64,000 nucleotides of DNA from Aquipseudomonas guryensis (lineage in GTDB: Bacteria > Pseudomonadota > Gammaproteobacteria > Pseudomonadales > Pseudomonadaceae). A program made the position numbers and the translations under genes. Under the pieces are notes generated by a model. It was not told the origin of the DNA and did not search any database. It saw only the letters and a list, made by a program, of their open reading frames with translations. The stretch spans positions 682,001 to 746,000 of the forward strand of contig NZ_JACJFN010000001.1 of assembly GCF_014164785.1 (NCBI RefSeq). Direction: 5' to 3'. Positions 43,268-53,529 of the stretch are shown in pieces (the first letter of the stretch is position 1; the number at the start of each line of letters is the position of its first letter).

Positions 43268-43566
43268 CGCACGTACCACAGGCGGAAGAAACCCAACGCC
43301 AGCAACAGGGCGACCTGGGCCAGCGCCACGCACAGCTGCAGGAAGGACTGCACATGGCTATTGGCGGCGGCATCCGGAACACCGGTCAGGCCGTTCCAGA
43401 AGGCCTCCGGCAGCAGCAGGCCGACGCTGGCCAGCGGCTTGCCGGTCAGTATCAGACCATCGATCAGGCTGAACTGGCCGACGAACATCAGGCCGATCAG
43501 CAACAGCCCAGCCACTACCAGGCCTAGGGCGAAACAGGCGGAAAACTGCATCATCAGGCGAATCAT
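43264..43566 (-). CDS. 100-residue membrane protein after creD
   Basis: MIRLMMQFSACFALGLVVAG begins a signal-anchor helix. Two further hydrophobic segments occur (LIGLMFVGQFSLIDGLIL; LCVALAQVALLLALGFFRLW). GAGGAG precedes ATG 43566. The upstream spacer to creD is 43 bases and contains a perfect hairpin (43580-43602). First of the four packed genes. Function unknown. Confidence 0.75.
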   Translation of the reverse strand: MIRLMMQFSACFALGLVVAGLLLIGLMFVGQFSLIDGLILTGKPLASVGLLLPEAFWNGLTGVPDAAANSHVQSFLQLCVALAQVALLLALGFFRLWYVR

Positions 43567-43579
43567 CAGAGACTCCTCG

Positions 43580-43602
43580 GGGCGCGGCCGGGGGCCGCGC
43601 CC
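43580..43602 (-). promoter_or_regulatory. Hairpin between creD and the small-gene chain
   Basis: GGGCGCGGCC (43580-43589), a 3-base loop, and GGCCGCGCCC (43593-43602) form a perfect 10-bp stem directly between the creD stop and the ribosome site of the next gene. No U-tract follows, so it more likely controls mRNA processing or stability than complete termination. Confidence 0.5.
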
Positions 43603-43609
43603 GCAGTGA

Positions 43610-44959
43610 TCAGGCGGGCGTTACGGAAGGGGTTTTACCAATGCCGTACCAGTCCAGTTTGCGGGTCAGCACCATCACCGCAGCCAGCAGACCGAAGACC
43701 AGCAATGAGCCCATCAACAGGGCGTAATCCTCGGCGTTGAGCAGGGCGTAGAGCATCGCGTAGAGCCCGGCCAGGCCGGCGGTAAACGCCGCACCGCGCA
43801 GCCAGCTGTGCAGCACGTGGCTAACGTAGAAGCCGATCAGCAGCACGCAGGCCGAGGCAGCCAGGGCGTAGGCACGGGCGAAGTCCATGTGCTCGGCCAG
43901 CGACAGCAGCAACAGGTAGAAGAACGCCAGCGACAGGCCGACCAGGCCGTACTGCACCGGGTGCACGGCCAGACGCTTGAGTACTTCGAAGAGGAAGAAG
44001 CCGGCGAAGGTCAGGGCGATGAACAGCAGGGCATACTTGATCGCCCGGTCGCTCTTCAGGTACTGGTCCACAGGGTCGACGAAGCTGACGCCGAAGTGGC
44101 GGGCCTGGAAGTCCCGGCACTCGCCGCCGCCGACGCAATCAGCCAACGCCTCTTCCAGGTTGGTGGCGAAGAAGCTGGTCTGCCAACGCGCGTTGAAACC
44201 ATCCTGGCGGATCTCGCGCTCGCTCGGCAGGTACTCGCCGACGAAGCTCGGATGCGGCCAGTCGGCCTTGAGTTCGACCTGGCTTTCGCGACCGACCGGG
44301 GTCACGTCGAGCTGGCCGGTACCCTGCAGCTGCAGGTCGAACGAATACTCCAGGCGCTGCGCCGCGGACGGATCGAGCACCGGCAACGGGGCATGCACGC
44401 CGGCCCCGAGCAGGCTGTCGGCACTGCCCGGCTGGAAGCCGAGGGTCTGGCCATTGAGCTGCAGCTTGAGGTCGTTCTTGATGCCGCGAATATCGCTGAT
44501 GCCGACCGAGAGGAACGGCGCCTCGAAGCGGTAGTCGGCGAAATCCTCGCTGATGCCGAACTGCGCCGGCAGCTCGAAATGGCCGCTGATGCGGTTGTTG
44601 CTGTGGTACAGGCGCGCCTCATAAATGCCGCGGGCACGCAGCTCGGTGGTGACATCGCCGCCCATGACGAAACGCTCGGGCAGGAAGTACAGGCGTCCGC
44701 GCTCCTCGCTTTCCTCGAGGTAGCGCTGGCCGGTCTTGGCGTGGGTCTTCCACTCGCGCAGGGTCTTGCGGTATGGCAGCACCAGCAGCGGACCGGTGAT
44801 TTGCTGGCTGTAGCTGGAGCTACGGGCGATATCCTGCAGCACCTCGTCGCGCAGCCCCTGACGCTCCTCGATCATGCCGTCGATCATGATGATCGGGATC
44901 ATCAGCAGGAAGATCAGCAGGGCGATCAGCCCCAGCTTGATGGCAAGGCTTCGGTTCAT
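43610..44959 (-). CDS. creD: Cell envelope integrity protein CreD
   Basis: 449 residues: an N-terminal helix (LGLIALLIFLLMIPIIMIDG), a large periplasmic domain (about 35-300, with the CVGGGECRDFQARHFGV Cys pair), then four to five C-terminal helices from LLFIALTFAGFFLFEVLKRL onward. This is the CreD layout. CreD is controlled by the CreBC two-component system in E. coli and related bacteria and affects envelope integrity. creC and creB are upstream on the same strand, separated by a CBS-domain gene. Confidence 0.94.
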   Translation of the reverse strand: MNRSLAIKLGLIALLIFLLMIPIIMIDGMIEERQGLRDEVLQDIARSSSYSQQITGPLLVLPYRKTLREWKTHAKTGQRYLEESEERGRLYFLPERFVMGGDVTTELRARGIYEARLYHSNNRISGHFELPAQFGISEDFADYRFEAPFLSVGISDIRGIKNDLKLQLNGQTLGFQPGSADSLLGAGVHAPLPVLDPSAAQRLEYSFDLQLQGTGQLDVTPVGRESQVELKADWPHPSFVGEYLPSEREIRQDGFNARWQTSFFATNLEEALADCVGGGECRDFQARHFGVSFVDPVDQYLKSDRAIKYALLFIALTFAGFFLFEVLKRLAVHPVQYGLVGLSLAFFYLLLLSLAEHMDFARAYALAASACVLLIGFYVSHVLHSWLRGAAFTAGLAGLYAMLYALLNAEDYALLMGSLLVFGLLAAVMVLTRKLDWYGIGKTPSVTPA

Positions 44960-45069
44960 GGTGAGACTCTCCGGGGGGTTAATGTGGGGGAGAGTCTGCG
45001 ACGGGGTTGTGGGCGGCGAATGCGCGGATTATGGAGAGCGCGTGGAGTTTGTGTGGTGCAAGGGACTCT

Positions 45070-45131
45070 GTGGGAGCGGCTTCAGCCGCGATGCTTTGCG
45101 CTAGAGCACATCGCGGATAAATCCGCCCCCA
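45070..45131. repeat. Palindromic repeat, GTGGGAGCGGC family
   Basis: GTGGGAGCGGCTTCAGCCGC and the downstream ATCGCGGATAAATCCGCCCC arm form an imperfect inverted repeat upstream of creD and downstream of the CBS gene. It belongs to a different REP-like class from those at 181 and 10233. Confidence 0.75.
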
Positions 45132-45165
45132 CACGAGCAGACCCGGCGCCGGTAGCAGGTCCGGC

Positions 45166-45600
45166 TTACTCGCCGCGGATGTACTGCTCCAGTTGCTGGA
45201 TCAGGCTGGCCTGGTCGGCGATGGTCTGCTTGACCAGGTCACCGATCGACAACAGGCCGATCAGTTCGCCCTCGGCCAGCACCGGCAGGTGGCGCAGGTG
45301 ACGATCGGTCATCAGTTGCATGCATTGCTGGGTCGTGTGACGCGGGCCGACGGTGATCACCTCGGCGGTCATGATTTCACTAACCTTGGCGCCGAATGCC
45401 GAACGCTCCAACAGGGCCACCTTGCGTGCATAGTCACGCTCACTGACGATGCCAACCAGGCGTCCACCGGCCATGACCACCAGCGCGCCGACGCCTTTTT
45501 CCGCCATCAGCTGCACGGCCGCGAGCACCGTGTCATCGGGGCCGACGCTGTAGATATGGGCATTGGCTTTGGTTCTGAGAATTTCTGCGACTGATCTCAC
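45166..45600 (-). CDS. Two-CBS-domain protein
   Basis: About 144 residues. CBS 1 (ANAHIYSVGPDDTVLAAVQL ... GRLVGIVSERDYARKV) and CBS 2 (VITVGPRHTTQQCMQLMTDR ... LIGLLSIGDLVKQTI) fill the whole protein. Proteins of this kind bind adenine nucleotides and sense energy state. GTG 45600 has AGGGAG upstream and starts at the conserved RSVAEIL helix, whereas the ATG 30 bases earlier has no ribosome site. It lies between creC and creD. Confidence 0.88.
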   Translation of the reverse strand: MRSVAEILRTKANAHIYSVGPDDTVLAAVQLMAEKGVGALVVMAGGRLVGIVSERDYARKVALLERSAFGAKVSEIMTAEVITVGPRHTTQQCMQLMTDRHLRHLPVLAEGELIGLLSIGDLVKQTIADQASLIQQLEQYIRGE

Positions 45601-45739
45601 TCTTGTTCTACTCCCTGGCAATGACCCCATTGTTTTAGCAGAGACCGGCGCGTTTCACGACTATCGGCATAGCTCGCAGGCCAAATCACTCTCGACATAC
45701 GGACAAATGCAACAAGCGGGCCCGCGCGCATCAGCGGCG

Positions 45740-47164
45740 CTAACTCAAGGCCAGCCGCAGCACAGCCTGGACACCGCCGGGCACATTGCCGACCTGTAAC
45801 GAACCGCCATGCAGGCCGGCCACTTCCTGCACGAAGTTGAGCCCCAGACCTGTGCTCTTGCGCCCACTGCTGGGGCGCGGCAGCGAGTAAAAGCGCTCAC
45901 TCAGGCGTGGCAGGGCATAGTCGGGAATGGCCTCGCCCTGATTGAACAGTCTGAGCAGTATGGCGTCGCCCTGCTCCTCGGCAGAGAAGCGCAGCAAGCC
46001 GCCGGGCGGGGTAAAGTCGAGGGCGTTGTCCAGCAGGTTGGCGATGGCCTGGCGCAACAGAAAGCGCTCACCGCTGACGCTCAACCCGGCGTCGACATGA
46101 TTTTCTACCTGCAACCCGGCCGCCTCGATACGCGCCGCCTGGCTTAGCAGCAGCTCCTCGACCAGCTCGCGTAGCAGCACCGGCACGCGCTCCTCCAGTC
46201 CCTGGCGCTGTTCGACCAGGGCCAGGTTGAGCAGGCGTTCGATCAGTTGCTGCAGGCGCGCGCCCTCGCTGGCGATATTGGCCACGAAGCGCTGACGCTG
46301 CTCGGCCGGCATCTCGCCTTCGAGCAGTTCGGCGGCACCGCGGATGGCTGCCAGCGGGCTCTTCAGTTCGTGAGTGAGGGTGTGCACGTAGCGCTCGACA
46401 TAGTCCTTGCCCTCCAGCTCGGTACGCATCTTCTGCACCGCCGTCGCCAACTGGGTCAGCTCGCCACCGCGCAGGGCCGGCAACTCGGCGCGCTGGCCCT
46501 GGCTGACCGCCTGGGCGTAGCGGGTCAGCTTGCGTAGCGAGCCGCTGAGCCACCAGGACAGCAGCCCGCCAATCAGCAGACCGAGCACGATCAACCCGGC
46601 GCCAAGCCAGCCCAAGCGGCGCTGTGAACGCTCGATATAGGGTTGCAGCGACTTGTTCGGCTTGGCCACCGAGACCACGCCGATGATCTGCTCACCATCC
46701 TTGATCGGTGCGGCCACGTACATCACCGAGCTGTCCTCGTCGGCCGGATCTTCGCGGGTCGAGCGGGCGCCGTACTGGCCCTGCAGGGTCAGGTAGACAT
46801 CGTTCCAGCGCGAGTAGTCCTGGCCCAGAGCCGCGCCGCTGGAGTCGAGCAGGACAATGCCCTGGGCATCGGTGACATAGATGCGGTGATTGACCGCGCT
46901 CTTCTGCACACCCCAGATCTGCGCCTGCGGCTGACGCTGGCCGTAGGCTTTGAGCAGCGCGGGCAGACGACTCTGCGCCAGGCTGCCGGCCTTGACCTCG
47001 TCACGGAGGATTTCCGCCAGCAGGTTGGCCGTATCGACCAGGGTTTCCTCGGTGCTCTGGCGCACGCCGGGACGGATCTCGTCCATCACCGTGCTCAGCA
47101 CGAACCAGCCGGCCAGGCCGACGAAGAGGAAATAAACCAGGAAGATCCGTACGCCTAAGGGCAT
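45740..47164 (-). CDS. creC: Sensor histidine kinase CreC
   Basis: 474 residues. An N-terminal helix (VRIFLVYFLFVGLAGWFVLS), a periplasmic sensor loop (about 30-175), a second helix (LGWLGAGLIVLGLLIGGLLS) and a HAMP-like linker come first. The HisKA H-box LTHELKSPLAAIRGAAELL and an ATPase domain with N-box QAIANLLDNALDF and GRKSTGLGLNFVQEV follow. It phosphorylates CreB in response to metabolic or envelope signals. The start overlaps the creB stop by one base (TAATG). Confidence 0.94.
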   Translation of the reverse strand: MPLGVRIFLVYFLFVGLAGWFVLSTVMDEIRPGVRQSTEETLVDTANLLAEILRDEVKAGSLAQSRLPALLKAYGQRQPQAQIWGVQKSAVNHRIYVTDAQGIVLLDSSGAALGQDYSRWNDVYLTLQGQYGARSTREDPADEDSSVMYVAAPIKDGEQIIGVVSVAKPNKSLQPYIERSQRRLGWLGAGLIVLGLLIGGLLSWWLSGSLRKLTRYAQAVSQGQRAELPALRGGELTQLATAVQKMRTELEGKDYVERYVHTLTHELKSPLAAIRGAAELLEGEMPAEQRQRFVANIASEGARLQQLIERLLNLALVEQRQGLEERVPVLLRELVEELLLSQAARIEAAGLQVENHVDAGLSVSGERFLLRQAIANLLDNALDFTPPGGLLRFSAEEQGDAILLRLFNQGEAIPDYALPRLSERFYSLPRPSSGRKSTGLGLNFVQEVAGLHGGSLQVGNVPGGVQAVLRLALS

Positions 47165-47844
47165 TACACCAGCCTCAGGCTGTAGCCCAGGCCACGATGG
47201 GTCTGGATCGGCTCGGCGTCGGCAGCTACCTGGCGCAGCTTGGCGCGCAGGCTCTTGATGTGACTGTCGACATTGCGCTCGTAGCCGACATCGGCGGCCA
47301 CGCCGACGCCATCCAGCAGCTGCTCGCGGGAAAACACCCGTTCCGGCTGGCCGAGCAGGGTCTGCAGCAGGCGGAATTCGTGGCGGGTGAGGCCGAGCAA
47401 CTGGCCGTGGTAGTGGATCTGTACCCGTTCGGCATCCAGCTGGAACGGGCTGTTCGCAGGCTCGACCGGGGCGGTCATGCGAGGTGCCATACGTTTGAGG
47501 ATGGCCTTTACCCGCGCCGCCACTTCACGCGGACTGAAGGGTTTGATCACATAGTCGTCGGCACCGATTTCCAGACCCACCACGCGATCGATCTCGGCAT
47601 CGCGGGCGGTGAGGAAGATCACCGGCACGTCGGAAAAGCGCCGCAGCCGTTTGCAGGCCTCAAAGCCACTGATATCCGGCAGGCCGACATCGAGGATCAG
47701 CAGATCAGCCGGGCTTCGCTCCTGCAACGCCAGAGCAGGCTCGGCCAGTTGCAGCCAGGTGGTGGTGAAACCCTCGGCCTGCAGGGCATAGACCAGGGTG
47801 TCGGCGATGGCGGCTTCGTCTTCGACAATCAGGATGTGCGGCAT
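47164..47844 (-). CDS. creB: Response regulator CreB
   Basis: An OmpR-type regulator of 226 residues. The receiver starts MPHILIVEDEAAIADTLVYA, with phospho-Asp in LLILDVGLPDISG, Thr in FLTARDAEIDR and Lys in DDYVIKPFSPREVAARV. A winged-helix DNA-binding domain fills residues about 130-226 (GLTRHEFRLLQTLL ... NVDSHIKSLRAKL). ATG 47844 is preferred over 47877 because family starts match it. The partner creC is next and creD is two genes on. Confidence 0.93.
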   Translation of the reverse strand: MPHILIVEDEAAIADTLVYALQAEGFTTTWLQLAEPALALQERSPADLLILDVGLPDISGFEACKRLRRFSDVPVIFLTARDAEIDRVVGLEIGADDYVIKPFSPREVAARVKAILKRMAPRMTAPVEPANSPFQLDAERVQIHYHGQLLGLTRHEFRLLQTLLGQPERVFSREQLLDGVGVAADVGYERNVDSHIKSLRAKLRQVAADAEPIQTHRGLGYSLRLV

Positions 47845-47919
47845 GGCGTCCGTGCAAACAGGGGCTGATGTCGGCACGGTGCCGCAGCACCAGGCGCGGC
47901 GTCAATCCGGGCGCGGCAT

Positions 47920-49164
47920 TCAGTCGAAGTACGAGCCCTTGCGCGATGGCAGGCCAGACCAGAGTTCTTCGATATTCTTGAAGCCCCAATCCTCGGCTGA
48001 CTCACGGCCGACGATCTTGTCGCGGCCAACCAGCTTGGCCAGATCGATGATCTCCGGGGGAATCGGCACCTTCGAGCGGGTGGAGAAGAACACCTTGATC
48101 CGTGGCGTCAGCAGCGACTTTTCATGCTGCTCCATAACCACGCCGAGGCGGCCGCTTTCCAGGCGCACCAGCGCGCCGACCGGGTAGATACCGACCGATT
48201 TGACGAAGGCCTGGAACACCTTCTCATCGAAATGGCCCTTCCATTCGGCCATCTTGCGGATCGACTCGGCCGGATCCCAGCCCTGCTTGTAGGGGCGGTC
48301 TGAGGTGATCGCGTCATACACGTCGCACACCGCGCCCATGCGCGCGAACAGGCTGATCTGCTCGCCGACCAGGCGGTGCGGATAGCCGGTGCCATCGAAT
48401 TTCTCGTGGTGGTGCAGGCACACATCCAGCGCCAGGGCGCTAACCTGCTGCAGGTCACGCAGCATCTTGCTGCCCGCTTCGGGGTGACTGCGCATGGTGC
48501 CGAATTCGGCGTCGGTGAGTTTGCCCGGTTTGTTGAGGATCGCATCCGGGATCGCCATCTTGCCGATGTCATGCAGCAGCCCGGCCATGCCCGCCTCACG
48601 CACCTGGTCCTCAGCCAGGCCAAACTGGCGGGCCAGGGCGATCATCAGCGCGCACACCGCCACCGAGTGCATGTAGGTGTATTCGTCGGAGGTTTTCAGC
48701 CGCGCCAGGCTGATCAGTGCATTGGGGTGGCGCAGCACCGAGTCGGAAATTTCCTCCACCAGTTCGGCGGCGTGCTCCAGCTCAACGGCATGGCCCATGC
48801 GCACATCGCTGAACATCTCGACCACCGCCGCCTTGGAGCGCGCACAGAGCTTCTGCGCCCGTGCCAACTCCTGCTCCAGGCTGACCCGCGCCGGGGGCGT
48901 CTTGCTCTCGGCAGCCAGCAGGCGCGCCTCGGTTTCCACCTCGACTTCCTCGACCGTCTTGCTGACCTGGCCAGGCGCCAGGTCGAGGCCCTTGCCGACG
49001 TCGATCCACACCTCGCTGACTTCGCTGGCATGGATGCGCAGCAGGTCGCGTTCGCTGTCGAGCAGGAAGCGGCCTTTCCAGAAGGGGTGGTCCATCCATG
49101 AGCCGCAGAATTCGTGGATATACATACCGAGACACAGCTCGGAAACCGCAATGCGCTTGAGCAC
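47920..49164 (-). CDS. HD-GYP cyclic-di-GMP phosphodiesterase with DUF3391 domain
   Basis: About 414 residues from GTG 49164 (MLKRIAVSELCLGMYIHEF). An N-terminal DUF3391 segment (1-100) is followed by an HD-GYP domain with LLHDIGKMAI (His-Asp at about 198-199) and HHEKFDGTGYPHRL (GYP at about 260-262). All the metal-ligand motifs are intact, so c-di-GMP hydrolysis is expected. Longer ATG starts lack ribosome sites and add atypical residues. From memory, this length equals that of the P. aeruginosa homologue PA4108. Confidence 0.88.
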   Translation of the reverse strand: MLKRIAVSELCLGMYIHEFCGSWMDHPFWKGRFLLDSERDLLRIHASEVSEVWIDVGKGLDLAPGQVSKTVEEVEVETEARLLAAESKTPPARVSLEQELARAQKLCARSKAAVVEMFSDVRMGHAVELEHAAELVEEISDSVLRHPNALISLARLKTSDEYTYMHSVAVCALMIALARQFGLAEDQVREAGMAGLLHDIGKMAIPDAILNKPGKLTDAEFGTMRSHPEAGSKMLRDLQQVSALALDVCLHHHEKFDGTGYPHRLVGEQISLFARMGAVCDVYDAITSDRPYKQGWDPAESIRKMAEWKGHFDEKVFQAFVKSVGIYPVGALVRLESGRLGVVMEQHEKSLLTPRIKVFFSTRSKVPIPPEIIDLAKLVGRDKIVGRESAEDWGFKNIEELWSGLPSRKGSYFD

Positions 49165-49335
49165 GGTAGAAACCAGGGGCAGGTAAGAGAAATGCAACGA
49201 CCCACCAAGCATATGCGATAGAACGCCACAGAGGCACATTGACATCAGTCAACCGACAGCTCTTTAGTCGAGTCGGATGCAGCCGGCAGACGAGCGGTTA
49301 TCATGCATCCTCCACGAAGGCGACAAGGACTTGCC

Positions 49336-50223
49336 ATGCGTCGACTGCTGACCGCCGGCAGCATCATCCTGCTGCTTCTGCTCAATACCCTGATCCTGAT
49401 CGGCCCGCTGCTGCTGATCGCTGTGCTCAAGCTGGCTGCCCCCAATCGGCGCCTGCGCGCGCTGTTCTCGCGTGGGGTGATGTGGGTCGCCGAGACCTGG
49501 GCGGAAATCGACAAACTGATCTTCGCCTGGCTCGTCCCAACCGTCTGGGACATCCGCGGCGGTGCCGGGCTGCGCCGCGACCGCTCCTACCTGGTGGTGA
49601 GCAACCACCAGTCCTGGGTCGACATCCCGGCGCTGGTCCTGGCCTTCAACCGCAAGACGCCCTACTTCAAGTTCTTCCTCAAGCAGGAGCTGATCTGGGT
49701 GCCGTTCCTCGGCCTGGCCTTCTGGGCCCTCGACTACCCCTTCATGAAACGCTACTCCAAGGCCTACCTGGCCAGGCATCCGCATATGCAGGGCAAGGAT
49801 CTGGAGATCACCAAAGCCGCCTGCGAGCGCTTCAAGGACTTGCCGGTAACCGTGGTCAACTACCTCGAAGGCACCCGCTGCACCCCGGCCAAGCAGGCCC
49901 AGCAAGGCTCGCCCTACCAGCACCTGCTCAAACCCAAGGCCGGGGGCGTGGCTTTCACCCTGGCCGCACTCGGCCCGCAACTGGATGCCTTGCTGGATGT
50001 CACGGTGGTTTATCCGGGCAACCGTGCTCCGGGCTTCTGGGCGCTGCTCAGTGGGCAGATACCGACGATCATCGTCGACATCCAGCCCCGCGAACTCGAC
50101 CCGCAGCTGTGGGCCGGCGACTACGAGCGTGATCCCGAATTCCGACAACTGGTGCAGGGTTGGGTCAGCGGGCTGTGGGAAGAAAAGGATGTGCGGATCG
50201 CCGACTTGAAGCGGCAGCTGTAA
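49336..50223 (+). CDS. Membrane-bound acyltransferase (PlsC family)
   Basis: 295 residues. A first hydrophobic helix (SIILLLLLNTLILIGPLLLI) is followed by the acyltransferase block with the catalytic motif SNHQSWVDIP (His-x4-Asp), then FFLKQELIWVPFLGLAFWAL and NYLEGTRCTPAK (FPEGTR-like). It likely acylates a lysophospholipid or similar acceptor at the inner membrane. A start 33 bases upstream is in frame, but the helix begins properly from ATG 49336. Confidence 0.9.
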   Translation: MRRLLTAGSIILLLLLNTLILIGPLLLIAVLKLAAPNRRLRALFSRGVMWVAETWAEIDKLIFAWLVPTVWDIRGGAGLRRDRSYLVVSNHQSWVDIPALVLAFNRKTPYFKFFLKQELIWVPFLGLAFWALDYPFMKRYSKAYLARHPHMQGKDLEITKAACERFKDLPVTVVNYLEGTRCTPAKQAQQGSPYQHLLKPKAGGVAFTLAALGPQLDALLDVTVVYPGNRAPGFWALLSGQIPTIIVDIQPRELDPQLWAGDYERDPEFRQLVQGWVSGLWEEKDVRIADLKRQL

Positions 50224-50244
50224 GGCAGCACCGACTTGCTATGG

Positions 50245-51273
50245 CTATGGCAATTCGCGGCGGATCATCCAATGCCCCTCGGGTGGCATGAGGCGGCTGA
50301 TGTCGAACTGCTGCAAGCTGCGCTGATCGAGCACTTCGATCAGTGGGCTGACAAGTGGCTCATAAGGCTTCCCCTCAAGCGCACGCACGGCCAGGTCGAT
50401 GGCAATACGCGCCTGCAGCACCGGTGAATCGGTGGGTGCTGCGAGAATGAAACCATCGCGAATCTGCTCGATGATGCGCTCTGTCGCATAGGTCGCCAGC
50501 ACCTGCGTGCGATATTGGTTGCCTGAGGTTCGCACCAGTTGCGCGGCAAAGCCGGCAGCTTCGGCATTGCCCAACAGATAGTCGACATCGGCATGGGCAT
50601 CAAGCAGACGGCGCACCAGTTGCGCCTGACTGGCCCGATCCACCGGGCCATAGCCGCCGTGATAGAGCGCCACCGACTGTCCCAGCAGCGCCTGTCGCAG
50701 CCCGCTTTCGGAGTCCATCACCCAGCCCGCGCCCTGCGGCCCTGGCAACCAGCCGAGGCTGAACGCCCCGCTTTCCCGGCGCCCCTCGATATAGGCCATT
50801 ACTTCGCGGGTCATGTCGGCGAAATTCACCTGCGAGCGGGCAGTGATGCCCGAGCAATCCAGACGGTTGACCAGGTCGATGACCGGTTTGCCCTGGGCCT
50901 GCAGTTCGGCGATCTGCGGGCATAGATCCGTGGTGTTGATTGCGGCGATCACATAGGCATCGGCTTGCTGCGCACGGCAGGCCTGCAGCTGCGCGATCTG
51001 CGTCTGCGGGTTCTCGTAGCCGCCGGCTTCGTAGATGCCCAGACGCACCCCCTGGCGCGAGGCCTCGCCATCCAGTCCCCAGGCCACGCCCCACCAGTAG
51101 CGATCCTTGCCATGCGGCAGCAGGGCGCAGATACGCCAAGGCTGCGCCGCACGGGCCAGTGGCTGGTAGTTCAGCGGCTGCCCTACGGCCTGCACGGCCA
51201 CTGGATACCAGTCAGCCAGAGCCTGCAGGCTGGTCAGGCAAAGGCAGAACAAAAGACCCTTGAGCAGATGCAT
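50245..51273 (-). CDS. TorT-family periplasmic binding protein
   Basis: 342 residues with a signal peptide (MHLLKGLLFCLCLTSLQALA). The body has a type I periplasmic-binding fold: CALLPHGKDRYWWGVAWGLD, DAYVIAAINTTDLCPQIAEL, DADVDYLLGNAEAAGFAA-type segments and VLATYATERIIEQIRDGFIL. It matches the TorT family. In E. coli, TorT binds trimethylamine N-oxide and activates the TorS kinase. No torS, torR or TMAO reductase gene is in the window, so this copy is an orphan and its signal and partner are unknown. Confidence 0.85.
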   Translation of the reverse strand: MHLLKGLLFCLCLTSLQALADWYPVAVQAVGQPLNYQPLARAAQPWRICALLPHGKDRYWWGVAWGLDGEASRQGVRLGIYEAGGYENPQTQIAQLQACRAQQADAYVIAAINTTDLCPQIAELQAQGKPVIDLVNRLDCSGITARSQVNFADMTREVMAYIEGRRESGAFSLGWLPGPQGAGWVMDSESGLRQALLGQSVALYHGGYGPVDRASQAQLVRRLLDAHADVDYLLGNAEAAGFAAQLVRTSGNQYRTQVLATYATERIIEQIRDGFILAAPTDSPVLQARIAIDLAVRALEGKPYEPLVSPLIEVLDQRSLQQFDISRLMPPEGHWMIRRELP

Positions 51274-51391
51274 CGATAATGCCTTGGCGATGACTTGTTC
51301 TGCAGCTTAGGCACTGCAGCAGGATTTTCCCAAGGGTAGCTGCAGCCTCGCCTGATACACTTCGCTTCATTCCTTCTTGCAGGCTCCTCCC

Positions 51392-52768
<1,377 letters not shown>

Positions 52769-52791
52769 AAGGCGGGCGCTCAGCCCCCTCC

Positions 52792-53529
52792 CTACAAACC
52801 GTGGCGCTGGTAGATGCGCTGGTAGGTGCCATCCGCACGCATCTGCTCGATGGCCCGATTGAAGTCCTCGACGATCTGCTGGTGCTGCGGATGACTACGC
52901 CGCACCAGGATATGCAGCGGACTCTCGCTGAGCGGTTCGGGCAGGAACTCCAGGGCGTTCTGCACTTCCTTCAGCTCGCGATTGAGGTGGTACTGCGCCA
53001 CCAGTTCATCCTCCAGGGTCAACTGTACCCGCCCGGCGGCCAACATCCGCGCGCCCATGCCGAACTCCAGTACCGGCACCCGGGTCAGCCCCGGTTCCTG
53101 ATCGAACGCCGGCGCATAGCTGTATCCACGCACCACCGCGATGCTGTACGGACGCAGCTCGGCCAGGCTGGTATAGGCCTGCGGCGATGCGCCCTTGCGT
53201 TTGAGGAAACGAATGCGGTTGACCAGATAGGGGTCGGAAAACAGGCCGAAACGGGTACGGTCGGCGCTGTACCAGGCGGCGACGATGATGTCGTAGTCGC
53301 CCTGTTCGAGACCGCGCAACACCCGCGCCCAAGGCACTTCGACATACTCGCTGGTATAGCCGGCGCGGCGCAGTGCAGTGCTGACCAGGTCCACCGCCAG
53401 GCCATTGTCGGCCAGTTTCTGATCGGTGAACGGCGGCCAGGCGTCACCAGCCAGGCGCAGGTGTTCGGCGCTGGCGGGAATCCCTGTGAGCAGCACAAGC
53501 AACAATGCAATACCACCAACTCGGCTCAT
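52792..53529 (-). CDS. Periplasmic substrate-binding protein (SBP_bac_3 type)
   Basis: 245 residues with a signal peptide (MSRVGGIALLLVLLTGIPASAE). The family pattern is LRLAGDAWPPFTDQKLADNG, DIIVAAWYSADRTRFGLFSD, LVNRIRFLKRKG and QMRADGTYQRIYQRHG. No transporter genes adjoin it. It is convergent with dbpA. It is the same class as 28768-29478 and the truncated gene at 63458. Ligand unknown. Confidence 0.88.
   Translation of the reverse strand: MSRVGGIALLLVLLTGIPASAEHLRLAGDAWPPFTDQKLADNGLAVDLVSTALRRAGYTSEYVEVPWARVLRGLEQGDYDIIVAAWYSADRTRFGLFSDPYLVNRIRFLKRKGASPQAYTSLAELRPYSIAVVRGYSYAPAFDQEPGLTRVPVLEFGMGARMLAAGRVQLTLEDELVAQYHLNRELKEVQNALEFLPEPLSESPLHILVRRSHPQHQQIVEDFNRAIEQMRADGTYQRIYQRHGL

Noticed and set aside
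44960..45165. CreB binding tags (TTCAC repeats) in front of creD
   Set aside because: I looked for paired TTCAC-type words as in the E. coli cre tag and saw none convincing in this spacer.
43808..45301. Plus-strand frame opposite creD
   Set aside because: Shadow of CreD, Gln/Ala/Leu-rich, runs across the creD promoter and into the CBS gene.
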